From assembly GCA_050872805.1 (NCBI GenBank), contig JBNMHN010000037.1, forward strand, positions 1 to 10,843: a stretch of 10,843 nt of DNA, written 5' to 3'. Shown here piece by piece: positions 1 through 7,346 of this stretch (its first letter is position 1; every line of letters begins with the position of its first letter). The DNA comes from CAKVOD01 sp050872805. GTDB taxonomy: Bacteria; Bacillota; Clostridia; Christensenellales; UBA1242. The notes under the pieces are model-generated. The model searched no databases. It was not told where the DNA came from and saw nothing but the letters and a program-made list of their open reading frames with translations. Position numbers and translations under genes: made by a program.

Positions 1-342
1 AACGCCGTCCGCGTCGTCATCTTCAGTGTGAGCATACTGATTGTTGCTTGCATCAAGTGTCATTGTGTCACGGTCTATGACGAGTTTTGTTTTCGGATTT
101 CCGTCTTCATCGTCATATTTTTCAATTTGTTTTTGAACTTTAACGACTTTATATGAACCATCATAATTCAATGTTTTATCAATTGCGGAATTAAAAACTT
201 CACGCATTTGCGCCTGCTCTTTAGCGTCTTTGTTGTCTTTGCTATCGCCTTTGCCACAGGCAACAAACATAATTGACACGCAAAGCATTACGAGTACGAG
301 AGCGATAAATTTCATCGCGCCCAAAATGTTTTGTTTTGTCAT
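1..342 (-). CDS. Putative lipoprotein, N-terminal part (gene continues beyond the window)
   Basis: The open frame runs 114 codons from an ATG at 342-340 to the window edge without a stop, so only the N-terminal part is present. The first 29 residues form a lipoprotein signal peptide: a short positive start, a hydrophobic run (residues 12-28) and a lipobox F26-V27-A28-C29 followed by G-K-G-D. The phenylalanine at -3 is less usual than leucine. Cys29 would be the lipidated residue, placing the protein on the outer face of the cytoplasmic membrane. After it comes a Lys/Asp-rich linker and a polar region (VFNSAIDKTLNYDGSYKVVK, then TMTLDASNNQY) that I do not recognise. The start at Met1 is chosen because GGGAG lies 8 nt upstream. 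Met10 would give a more compact signal peptide but has no clear ribosome site. The gene has its own promoter and follows a terminator, so it is probably a separate transcription unit. Function unknown. Confidence 0.8.
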   Translation of the reverse strand, partial: MTKQNILGAMKFIALVLVMLCVSIMFVACGKGDSKDNKDAKEQAQMREVFNSAIDKTLNYDGSYKVVKVQKQIEKYDDEDGNPKTKLVIDRDTMTLDASNNQYAHTEDDDADGV

Positions 343-375
343 ATTGTGTTCTCCCTTTACTTATTTTACCTTATT

Positions 376-404
376 ATTATAGCATACTAAGTATGCAAAT
401 GCAA
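376..404 (-). promoter_or_regulatory. Extended -10 promoter of the lipoprotein gene
   Basis: Read on the minus strand, TATAAT is at 381-376, preceded by TG one base upstream (TGCTATAAT), an extended -10 element. A weak -35 (TTGCAT, 404-399) sits 17 bp upstream. Transcription should start near 369, giving a leader of about 27 nt before the ATG at 342. The ribosome site AAAGGGAG ends at 351. Confidence 0.7.
382..396. promoter_or_regulatory. Operator-like palindrome inside the promoter spacer
   Basis: GCATACT-A-AGTATGC is a perfect inverted repeat with 7-bp arms and one central base. It fills almost the whole spacer between the -35 and -10 boxes of the lipoprotein promoter and includes the TG of the extended -10. 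A dimeric repressor bound here would block RNA polymerase. No regulator gene is visible in the window, so the partner is unknown. Confidence 0.5.
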
Positions 405-406
405 CC

Positions 407-441
407 AAAAAAATAAAGGAAGTCGTTTGTGGACTTCCTTT
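407..441 (-). terminator. Rho-independent terminator of the membrane-protein gene
   Basis: A perfect 10-bp stem (AAAGGAAGTC at 415-424 with GACTTCCTTT at 432-441, 7-nt loop) lies 22 bp after the TAA at 463-465. On the minus strand it is followed by ATTTTTTT (414-407). The U-tract is on the minus-strand side, which matches the direction of the gene. Confidence 0.9.
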
Positions 442-462
442 TCAATCATATGATATTATCCA

Positions 463-3400
463 TTATTTATTGTTGTTTTGTTTGTTTGACATTGCAAGCA
501 AAAGTTCGGCAAGTGACTTGTTGATTTGCTGTTGCTCCTCTTTAGATGCACCATTTTTCTTTGCTTCCGCGGCTTGCTCTTTCAAGCGGTTCATAATTTC
601 CTTGATTTCCTCAAGGTCGCGGTCGACAGTCGGCTTTTCTTGCAATTCAGAGAGTGTTTGCGAGATTTTTTTCTTCAAATCTGCTTGCTTTGCTTCCAAA
701 ATCGCATTTTCGGAATTAATTTGACCATTCAGTTTGTCAAGTTCTTCATCCGATTTTTTGACTTTGCTGTCACTTGGCGTTTTTCTCGCTCTCTTTTTTG
801 TTGTTGTTGCCTTGTTTTTAGCATTGCTCTTAGTTGATGACTTTTTAGCGGTTGTTTTTCTTCCCGCTGTTTCGCCACTTTTCGCTTTGCTGGCAGTCTT
901 TGTAGTGCTGGACTTTTTCGCAGCGGTTGAACTTTTGGAGGCAGGTTTTGCCTTTTCGCTTGCTGCAGTCGTCTTTTTCTTTGCGGTCGTTCTTGTACCT
1001 GACTTTGCCCCTGACTTAGAACCCGACTTTGTCGTTGTTTTCTTTGTCGCAGGTTTTTCGTCCGCCGAAGCGCGTGTTGCACGACCTTTCTTTGGTTTGT
1101 CGTCGTCGTCTTCAGTTTTCTTAGGTCTACCACGTCCGCGTTTTGCAGGTTTTTCGTCCGCAACTATAGTGTTTGCTGCCGCTTGTTCGGCTGCAGGTTT
1201 TTCTACCTTTTCCGCATTCTTGGTTTCGACGTCGAATGATTCATTTTCTTCGTCGACTGAAATTGGCACAATGTCATCTTCGCTGACTTGGGTGTTTTCC
1301 CCAAGCAAGTTGCCATCTCTATCATAGTAGTCGCCAAAGTCATAATAGTTGCCGTCTTTGTCGTAGACTTTCGGGAATTCCTTAAATCTTCCGTTTTCGT
1401 CATAGTATTTTTCAAAGTCGACTGGGTTGCCATCTTTGTCGTAGTACACAACGTCGCCGTCGTCCATATCCTCTACGCGGTCGGCTGGAATTTCGGCAGT
1501 GGCAAGACTGTTTTGAGCATCTTCAACGTTTGCATTTTCGTCGAAAACAGGTTCAAATACTTGTGGCTCTTGCTCAAATGTTTGCACATCTTCAACAGGA
1601 GTTTCGTTTTCTTCAACTACGCTTGAGTTGTCGTCAGTTTCCGCATTGTTAGCAACTTCGGTGTTATCGACGGTTTCAGCATTTTCAACGTTTTCAACTG
1701 GCGCTTCCTCAACTGGCGTTTCCTCAGTTCCAGCGCTTTCGTCCGTTTGTTCTAGTGGATTACCATACTTATCATAGTAATCGGCAAAGTCGTAGTAATT
1801 GCCCTCAGCATCATAAACTTTCGGGAATTCCTTGAACCAGCCATTTTCGTCGTAATATTGACTAAAGTCAACAACATTGTGGTTTGCATCGTAGTAAACT
1901 GGCTCGTCGTCATTATCGTTTGCCGCTTCGGTATTTTCAGCAGCATTTTCAGCAACTGCAGTTTGATTTTGTGCTTGCCCCTCAAGTTCTGCAACACGTT
2001 TCTTTAATTCGATGTTTTCGTCGTACATTTTTGCAATGTTGCGGCGGTCGCGCGACGTGAGTTTTGCAATCTTGTCGTTGAGCGTGTCAATCTTGCTTTG
2101 CATTGTGTCAATTTCTTGACCTTTGATATCAAGCGTCAATTTGAGGTTGTCTTTTTCTTGCGTTTCGCTGGCGAGTTTGTCACGTGTACTATCAAGTTCG
2201 GCACGCGTAACTTTCAATTCGTCTGCGTCGTCTTGGTCAATTTTATTGCGAAGAATTGTATAAACCTTTTCATTATACGTTGCAAATTCTGCATCCATTT
2301 GTTCGGAAACATCTTTTTTGTCAGCCTCGATTGCTTCCTTACGTTTTGCAATTTCGGCTTCAAGGAACTCAACTTGTTGCGCGTATTTGACGTGCAAGTC
2401 CTCAAGGTTTTTATCAATTTCGGCTTGTTTTGCTTTTTCAGCGCTTTGTTGCTTTTTGATGTAGTTTGCTTCAATACGGTTTGCCGAAGCGTCAAGTTGC
2501 GCTTGCAAACGGTCAAGGTTTTCTTTGATTGCTTGCAATTTTCTTTGACTATCCTTTTCGATTGAAACGTATTGTGCGTCATACTTATCTTTTTCCGCTT
2601 CAAGCTTCGTGATTTCGTCTTGCAATCTATTGCGCGTGTTCAAGTAGTCTTGGCTTGTTGACATAGCGCGCTCAACAAGCAACGAGCCGTCGATTCCAAG
2701 ATTTGTAAAATCAAAACTCTCACGTTCGCTCTCGTTTTGCTTTGCCTCTTCTCGTGCAAGTTTTTCAAGCAAAGCGCGCTTTTCGAGGTATTCACGCAAA
2801 ACAGGGATGCCGTCGCGAATTTCCTTGTCCGTGAACAAAAGTTCGTAGTCAACGTAGTCAGGGATTGACGCGGACGCCTTGTCAAGGTTGCGAATAAAGG
2901 CAAGATAGTATTCATAGAGGTCAACGCTCACAGCATTGAATTTCGCATTCAAAAAGTAAATGTAAAGTTGGCTCAAAATGAAGAATCCCATAGGGATGAT
3001 AAGCGCTTGAACAAGCGATTTACCTGTCAATGTGCCTGCAATCAAAAATAGGCTCAAAAGCGTGCACAAAACAACGCAAATGCTGCAAATGTACTTGAGC
3101 ATTACGATTGTCGACCTGTAGTTGCTTGTTTTAATTGGTTGCTCGACGCAGTGGTAGAGCGTCATATAACTGCTTGGCAGCCCCTCGCGGTTGAGCATAA
3201 AATATTGCCACCTATCGCGCAGTTGATATGGTATTTTTTTCATCAACCTGTTAAACTCAACAAGGTTTGACTCGTTGATATACGGTTTTTTCAAAAAATA
3301 TTTGTTGATTTTCTTAAATGACTTTATTGCTCTCACTTCATATGTAGAACGCAGTCTAATGACCGTCATAATGACAAGCAAAGCGAATAATCCGATGAAA

Positions 3401-3495
3401 ATATAAAGCAAAACATCAAATTGAAGCGCGTCAGCAACAGTCGCTAAGAAATTTTCTATTGAATCAAAAGTTGAAGCCAATAGTGCTGATTTCAT
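463..3495 (-). CDS. Large membrane-anchored coiled-coil protein with AT-hook and H1-like basic tail
   Basis: The 1010-residue product is not a family I recognise. It has predicted membrane spans at about 28-46, 133-154 and 162-182. The loop between spans 1 and 2 is rich in Lys/Arg (RLRSTYEVRAIKSFKKINK), so by the positive-inside rule the N-terminus is outside and everything after 183 is cytoplasmic. Residues 230-510 are a long charged coiled coil. Residues 503-760 are very acidic and contain two 47-residue Tyr/Asp-rich modules (533-579 and 683-729). An AT-hook-like KRGRGRPKK follows at 785-793. A low-complexity Lys/Ser/Thr/Ala tail like histone H1 (about 794-912) comes next, and then a short C-terminal coiled coil (913-985). 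The ATG is supported by AGGAG 7 nt upstream and the stop is TAA. The gene has its own consensus promoter and terminator, so it is monocistronic. A DNA tether at the membrane is inference. ORF confidence is high, function low. Confidence 0.93.
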   Translation of the reverse strand: MKSALLASTFDSIENFLATVADALQFDVLLYIFIGLFALLVIMTVIRLRSTYEVRAIKSFKKINKYFLKKPYINESNLVEFNRLMKKIPYQLRDRWQYFMLNREGLPSSYMTLYHCVEQPIKTSNYRSTIVMLKYICSICVVLCTLLSLFLIAGTLTGKSLVQALIIPMGFFILSQLYIYFLNAKFNAVSVDLYEYYLAFIRNLDKASASIPDYVDYELLFTDKEIRDGIPVLREYLEKRALLEKLAREEAKQNESERESFDFTNLGIDGSLLVERAMSTSQDYLNTRNRLQDEITKLEAEKDKYDAQYVSIEKDSQRKLQAIKENLDRLQAQLDASANRIEANYIKKQQSAEKAKQAEIDKNLEDLHVKYAQQVEFLEAEIAKRKEAIEADKKDVSEQMDAEFATYNEKVYTILRNKIDQDDADELKVTRAELDSTRDKLASETQEKDNLKLTLDIKGQEIDTMQSKIDTLNDKIAKLTSRDRRNIAKMYDENIELKKRVAELEGQAQNQTAVAENAAENTEAANDNDDEPVYYDANHNVVDFSQYYDENGWFKEFPKVYDAEGNYYDFADYYDKYGNPLEQTDESAGTEETPVEEAPVENVENAETVDNTEVANNAETDDNSSVVEENETPVEDVQTFEQEPQVFEPVFDENANVEDAQNSLATAEIPADRVEDMDDGDVVYYDKDGNPVDFEKYYDENGRFKEFPKVYDKDGNYYDFGDYYDRDGNLLGENTQVSEDDIVPISVDEENESFDVETKNAEKVEKPAAEQAAANTIVADEKPAKRGRGRPKKTEDDDDKPKKGRATRASADEKPATKKTTTKSGSKSGAKSGTRTTAKKKTTAASEKAKPASKSSTAAKKSSTTKTASKAKSGETAGRKTTAKKSSTKSNAKNKATTTKKRARKTPSDSKVKKSDEELDKLNGQINSENAILEAKQADLKKKISQTLSELQEKPTVDRDLEEIKEIMNRLKEQAAEAKKNGASKEEQQQINKSLAELLLAMSNKQNNNK
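1117..1143 (-). other. AT-hook-like motif (residues 785-793)
   Basis: KRGRGRPKK contains the G-R-P core flanked by basic residues that defines AT-hooks, which bind the minor groove of AT-rich DNA. It lies at the junction of the acidic region and the Lys-rich tail of the membrane protein. A poorer basic patch (KKGRATR, from residue 802) follows. Confidence 0.65.
1309..1449 (-). repeat. Tyr/Asp-rich module, copy 2 (residues 683-729)
   Basis: Second copy of the module, exactly 150 residues (450 bp) after the first. The invariant positions include YYDENG, FKEFPKVYD and GNYYDF. An acidic linker of about 100 residues separates the copies. I do not recognise the module; it could be a peptide- or ion-binding repeat. 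Confidence 0.85.
1759..1899 (-). repeat. Tyr/Asp-rich module, copy 1 (residues 533-579)
   Basis: This is the first of two 47-residue modules in the membrane protein. Each module is two half-units of the pattern V-Y-(Y)-D-x-x-x-N-x-x-D-F-x-x-Y-Y-D-x-x-G joined by F-K-E-F-P-K. Copy 1 matches copy 2 at 35 of 47 positions by my count. Both copies share the DNA string ACTTTCGGGAATTCCTT (plus strand). Confidence 0.85.
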
Positions 3496-3626
3496 AACAA
3501 TTCTCCTTTTTTGTCAAATTAGCATTTGTGAATATCAAGACATTTATACCTCATTTTTTGCAAAATTAACCCCTAAAATAACACAATTTGCAAAAATAAG
3601 GCTAAAAAATGTCAAAATTTAAGTAA

Positions 3627-3655
3627 ATTATAATAATTTTAAGAAAATTTGTCAA
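3627..3655 (-). promoter_or_regulatory. Consensus sigma-A promoter of the membrane-protein gene
   Basis: On the minus strand TTGACA (3655-3650) and TATAAT (3632-3627) both match consensus exactly with a 17-bp spacer. The start of transcription would be near 3620, leaving a leader of about 125 nt before the ATG at 3495. The leader is AT-rich with repeated TTTTGCAAA strings. I see no known riboswitch in it. The rest of the 3496-3782 gap holds the terminator of the upstream gene. Confidence 0.8.
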
Positions 3656-3710
3656 ACAAAATAAACATTTTTTACACTTTTTTCTCATTTTTTCGACATT
3701 TTTTGCACAA

Positions 3711-3746
3711 CAAAAAAGGATAACCGCCGTTTTTTGCGGTTATCCT
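3711..3746 (-). terminator. Rho-independent terminator after the addA nuclease part
   Basis: A perfect 11-bp stem (AGGATAACCGC at 3717-3727 with GCGGTTATCCT at 3736-3746, 8-nt loop) is followed on the minus strand by a run of T (3717-3712). It lies 37 bp beyond the TAA at 3783-3785 and ends the addB-addA transcription unit. Confidence 0.9.
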
Positions 3747-3770
3747 ACTATTTTTTGATAGTTATCCTAC
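3739..3770. repeat. 10-bp direct repeat overlapping the terminator
   Basis: GTTATCCTAC occurs at 3739-3748, within the terminator arm, and again at 3761-3770. The second copy lies just upstream of the hairpin in the direction of transcription, so its RNA (GUAGGAUAAC) could pair with the 3' arm instead of the proper partner. Confidence 0.6.
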
Positions 3771-3782
3771 ACTTTTTTATTT

Positions 3783-4523
3783 TTATGTACCACATTCTAT
3801 TAATTTTTCAGTTGAAAAACTATAAAGATACGCAGTTACCTTTTTGCCGTAGTTTTCGCACAGACTTTTTTTGTAAAGCGACATTTGCATTTCGTATTCT
3901 TTTTTCAGTTTTTGCGCGTCTTTTGTCTTGTTTGTCTTGTAGTCAATCAATATAATTTCGTCGTCAAATTCGATAAATAAGTCAATTATTCCCTGCACCA
4001 AAATGCGGTCGTCAATTTTTGACTCGGCAAATATTTCGCTATATGGAACGTACATCATAAATTTTTGCTCTTTGTGGAGTTTTCCATTGCCGTGCAAATT
4101 TGCCATTTCCAAAATGGTATTTCTACAATTTAGAATTTTTTGCGTGTCGACAACATTTAGTTCTTCGCCCGAAAGCACTGCTTGAACGCGCGCCAAAAAC
4201 GCGTCGCTTGAGTCATAATCAAGACACTGCATTGCCGTGTGGTACGCGACACCGACTTGCGTGCTTTCCAACACTTCACTATTATAAATAGGAACAGTCA
4301 AAAAATCGTCCTTTTCAAAAGTTGTTTCTTCATTCGCCTTTTTTAGAAGAACCGAAACGCTGTTTTTGAGCGGTAGCGTCGTACTATCAATATAAGGGTA
4401 CGGCGTGTCAAGATTTTTCATTACTTCATCCGCAAACTCGCTGTCCCCCTTACCATACAATCGCACATCATTTTTCACCACGCGACTTTTGGTTTCATTT
4501 AGTTCAATCTTTCTAATTTCCAT
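3783..4523 (-). CDS. addA: AddA nuclease domain as a separate reading frame (C-terminal part of split addA)
   Basis: The 246-residue product corresponds to the C-terminal RecB-type PD-(D/E)XK nuclease of AddA, which cuts one strand during end resection. Visible AddA landmarks in order are LPLKNSVSVLL (50-60), GVAYHTAMQ with His95 (91-99), KEQKF with Glu152, VQGIIDLF with Asp181, ILIDYKTNK with Asp194 and Lys196, and a QxxxY motif (Gln213-Tyr217). All catalytic positions expected of this nuclease are present. The frame is the same as the helicase part upstream: the helicase reading ends in TAG (4535-4533), then three codons lead to this ATG. AGGA overlapping that stop lies 7 nt before the ATG, so reinitiation is plausible. 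A terminator follows. AddA is normally one chain of about 1200 residues; the two parts sum to 1187 codons including the stop and linker. It could be a real two-chain enzyme, a readthrough product, or a damaged gene. Confidence 0.88.
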   Translation of the reverse strand: MEIRKIELNETKSRVVKNDVRLYGKGDSEFADEVMKNLDTPYPYIDSTTLPLKNSVSVLLKKANEETTFEKDDFLTVPIYNSEVLESTQVGVAYHTAMQCLDYDSSDAFLARVQAVLSGEELNVVDTQKILNCRNTILEMANLHGNGKLHKEQKFMMYVPYSEIFAESKIDDRILVQGIIDLFIEFDDEIILIDYKTNKTKDAQKLKKEYEMQMSLYKKSLCENYGKKVTAYLYSFSTEKLIECGT

Positions 4524-4535
4524 ATTGTTTTCCTA
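4521..4535 (-). other. In-frame amber stop with overlapping ribosome site splitting addA
   Basis: Minus-strand sequence TAG GAA AAC AAT ATG joins the two addA parts in one frame. The TAG is the only amber stop among the four complete reading frames on this strand; the other three end in TAA. The AGGA formed by the stop and the next codon has good spacing (7 nt) to the ATG. One base change in the TAG would restore a continuous protein. Confidence 0.85.
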
Positions 4536-7346
4536 TTTTTCCATAAATTCGATAAAATCATATATACACTTAGCATCAACAACTTTTTCGGGCGCTTTCT
4601 TTGGTTTTACGCCAACTAGCATTAGATATTCTTTAGGGCGCGTCAACGCAACATACAAAACGCGCATTTGCTCTAAGAGTTCGTCCATTTGCTTATTTTT
4701 CAAAACTGCCACGTGTGCAATAGAATCACATTTTGTGCGCTTAACAAGGTCAAAATCTTTGCCCGCAAGCCCAAGTTCTTTCGTAAAGCAAAATTCTGTA
4801 TCATTTGTAGAATTAAATAAACTGCCACAACCGCCAATAATCGTAATAGGGTACTCAAGCCCTTTACTATCGTGAATTGTTGTAATTTTGACGCAATTGT
4901 CGCTGCTCACTGTCGAATAGTCGACCTTAAACGCTTCTTCAAAATTATCAATAAAGTGCAAGAATTCGTCGACGCTCGTCTCAAAACTCTTGCCCTCAAG
5001 TTTTGCCAAAAATAGTTCTACCTGCTTAAGTTTGTCGACACCGTCATTTTGAGAAAGAAAATAGTTTTTCAAATTGCAGTCATCTATTATATAATATAAA
5101 AGTTGGCTGACCGTGAAATTTTGAGCCAAAACGCGGTATTTTTCAAGTTTTTTGGCAAAATTTTGCAGTTTTTCCTTAAGTTTTGATTGAACGCTTTCAT
5201 CATTTAGCAAATTTTGGCACGCAATATAATAATAATCTTCCTTATAACTTTCGCGAATTTCATAAAGTTCGCGCTCGGAAAAGCCGCCCACAATTTTTAA
5301 ACTACACGCAAGTGGCAAGTCTTGATTTGGGTTGCTGACCGCACGCAAGATGTTTATAACATTTATAACACACGGCTCCTTAATAAGATTAAGGTTAAAC
5401 TTTGCGCTCACAGGTATGCCCGCGCCGTTCAGCGTCTCAATATAGTCGTCAAAATGTGTGCGAGAGCGCAATAAAATAACAAAGTCCGAAAAACGAACTG
5501 GCCGTTTTTGTTTTGTCTCAGGGTCGGTAATGCGGATTTTCTTTTCAAAAAATTCCGTAATATAATTGACAATAACATCCCCTTCGCCAAAGGTTTTTGT
5601 CAAAGTTTTGCGCTTTTGCTCGCGCACAACGCTGTAAATTTCACATTTTTTTTCAACCTTATATATAATAGGTTGTTTTTTGATATTTTCTTTTTTTGAT
5701 GACTTTTCTTCAATTTTGACGTCGCTTTGCAGTTTTTTTTCGCATTTTTGCAGTTTTTTGCGACTTTTTAACATAGGCTCACTTTCAAAATGGACTTTGT
5801 CATCCCCTTTTGCAAGGTAGTAAGTGCGAACTCTATCAATGTAGCCAACCTTGCGCGGGCGGATATTTTTGAGCGTTCCTTTGAGGCGAAACACGCGTAC
5901 GTTGAGATTTGAAAACTCATTGTCACCCACATAGTCAATATTTGCAACTTGCTTTGTCATAATGTTTTTGAAAATTCTATTAACAAACATCAATATGTGC
6001 TTGTGACTGCGAAAATTTTGCTTGAAGGCGATAAACTTTTTAGACTTGTCCTCTTTAAATCTTTCAATCAATTCAACAAAAATATTCAAGTCACACTGAC
6101 GGAATTTGTAAATACTTTGCTTTGGGTCGCCGACAAAGAATGTATTATTTTCGCCGCAAACAAGTGACAAAAGTTCGCTTTGCTTTTCGTTCGTGTCTTG
6201 AAACTCGTCAACGCAAATGTATTTATATTTGCTGCGCGTCTCATTTTTGACATTTTCGTCGCGCAAAATCTCAATTGCCCTGTCCTCTAGGTCGGTAAAG
6301 TCCAAAACATTGCGCACACTTTTCATTTTGGCATAGTTTTCAATATATTTTTCCGTAACTTTGCACAAAGTTTTGACATAGATTAGGGAATTTTCATAAG
6401 ACTGAGCAAGTTTTGTTGTATTTCCAAATGGAAATATAAGTGCATATTTTGCAAGCGCGTCGGCATATTCCTTTGTTCTGTCTTTCATTTGGCTGCGAAA
6501 CTCTAACTCGTCCTCGGTCTTTCCTTTCTTATCGGATTGCGATTTTGGTAGTTCTGGAATTGCCGCAAAATATTTTGTTTCATCGAGTTTGAATAATTTA
6601 AACTGATTTAAAAATTTTAGTAGCACATCAATTCGCTCAATCATTCTTTCGTCATAACCACACATTTCGACTGTTGATTTCATTTCACTTAGCGCCGCGC
6701 GCATTCGCAGGCAATCGACCTTAAAACAATCGAGCATATAATGCACACATAAATTGTATTGCTGCGCGCTGTTCCTCAACTGATTGTCCACAAACTCTTT
6801 CGGGCTTTTTAGTGTGAACAAGAAATCCGAAAAATCGTAAACAAGTTTACTAATCTTGTTCAAATTTTTTGTCGCGCCAAGAATCTGCGCCAACTCCAAG
6901 AATTCTGGCTTTTCGCCAAACTCGCTAAACGTATCCTCAAGCGCCTTTGCCTTAAGATACCCCGCCTCAACAGCGTCAATGACGCCAAAGTTCGGGTCGA
7001 TACCCTTGACATAAAAGTACTTTTTGATAATTTTTTGGCAAAAACCGTCAAGTGACGAAATGTCCGCAACATTGAGTTCGGTGAGTTCCCTGCGCTTTTC
7101 ATCATCAGTCAAAACATCACTCTTTTGCAATGCGGAAAAAAGCCGCTGCTTCATCTCCGTCGTCGCACTGCGCGTGAACGTCAGCGCAAGGATTTCGGAA
7201 ACGCTGCACTTGTGTTCTTCAACAAGTTTTACAAGCCGCGCAATCATCGTGCTAGCTTTCCCTGAACCCGCATTTGCCGAAACGACGACCGCGCGGTCAG
7301 TCGTTTTTACTGCAAGTTGCTGCTCTTTCGTCATTTTTTTTGCCAT
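4533..7346 (-). CDS. addA: AddA (RexA) helicase, N-terminal part of a split addA
   Basis: The 937-residue superfamily 1 helicase unwinds DNA from double-strand ends with 3'-5' polarity, as partner of AddB. Motifs in order: Q-motif MTKEQQLAV (5-13), Walker A ANAGSGKAS (24-32), Ia LTFTRSATTEM (55-65), SSLDGFC (97-103), LDFTDLE (348-354), II VDEFQDTN (379-386), III VGDPKQSIYKFRQ (405-417), IV QNFRS (443-447), V ITTIHDSKGLEY (821-832) and VI LYVALTRPKE (897-906). The Walker A threonine is alanine (K30-A31; codon GCT where ACN is expected), which should weaken Mg-ATP binding. Residues 510-590 are an unusually Lys-rich insert. The frame ends 31 residues after motif VI at TAG, before the nuclease domain, which follows as its own frame. 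The ATG has AAGGTG about 4 nt upstream. Identity is certain; whether the helicase is active is doubtful from Walker A. Confidence 0.95.
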   Translation of the reverse strand: MAKKMTKEQQLAVKTTDRAVVVSANAGSGKASTMIARLVKLVEEHKCSVSEILALTFTRSATTEMKQRLFSALQKSDVLTDDEKRRELTELNVADISSLDGFCQKIIKKYFYVKGIDPNFGVIDAVEAGYLKAKALEDTFSEFGEKPEFLELAQILGATKNLNKISKLVYDFSDFLFTLKSPKEFVDNQLRNSAQQYNLCVHYMLDCFKVDCLRMRAALSEMKSTVEMCGYDERMIERIDVLLKFLNQFKLFKLDETKYFAAIPELPKSQSDKKGKTEDELEFRSQMKDRTKEYADALAKYALIFPFGNTTKLAQSYENSLIYVKTLCKVTEKYIENYAKMKSVRNVLDFTDLEDRAIEILRDENVKNETRSKYKYICVDEFQDTNEKQSELLSLVCGENNTFFVGDPKQSIYKFRQCDLNIFVELIERFKEDKSKKFIAFKQNFRSHKHILMFVNRIFKNIMTKQVANIDYVGDNEFSNLNVRVFRLKGTLKNIRPRKVGYIDRVRTYYLAKGDDKVHFESEPMLKSRKKLQKCEKKLQSDVKIEEKSSKKENIKKQPIIYKVEKKCEIYSVVREQKRKTLTKTFGEGDVIVNYITEFFEKKIRITDPETKQKRPVRFSDFVILLRSRTHFDDYIETLNGAGIPVSAKFNLNLIKEPCVINVINILRAVSNPNQDLPLACSLKIVGGFSERELYEIRESYKEDYYYIACQNLLNDESVQSKLKEKLQNFAKKLEKYRVLAQNFTVSQLLYYIIDDCNLKNYFLSQNDGVDKLKQVELFLAKLEGKSFETSVDEFLHFIDNFEEAFKVDYSTVSSDNCVKITTIHDSKGLEYPITIIGGCGSLFNSTNDTEFCFTKELGLAGKDFDLVKRTKCDSIAHVAVLKNKQMDELLEQMRVLYVALTRPKEYLMLVGVKPKKAPEKVVDAKCIYDFIEFMEK

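Noticed and set aside
734..1327. Long open frame on the plus strand opposite the membrane-protein gene
   Set aside because: It is the antisense of the Lys/Ser/Thr-rich tail and acidic region. The product is low-complexity Ser/Val/Phe sequence and no family is recognisable.
3519..3554. Eleven-codon upstream frame (MRYKCLDIHKC) on the minus strand in the leader of the membrane-protein gene
   Set aside because: No ribosome site at proper distance (the nearest AGGGG is about 15 nt away), and a frame of this length is expected by chance.
3543..3571. Second promoter for the membrane-protein gene (TATAAA at 3548-3543)
   Set aside because: There is no usable -35 at 17 bp; the fully consensus promoter at 3627-3655 explains expression.
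4533..4535. Genome-wide TAG recoding
   Set aside because: One TAG in one gene is not evidence of a changed genetic code, and a ribosome site for restart is present.
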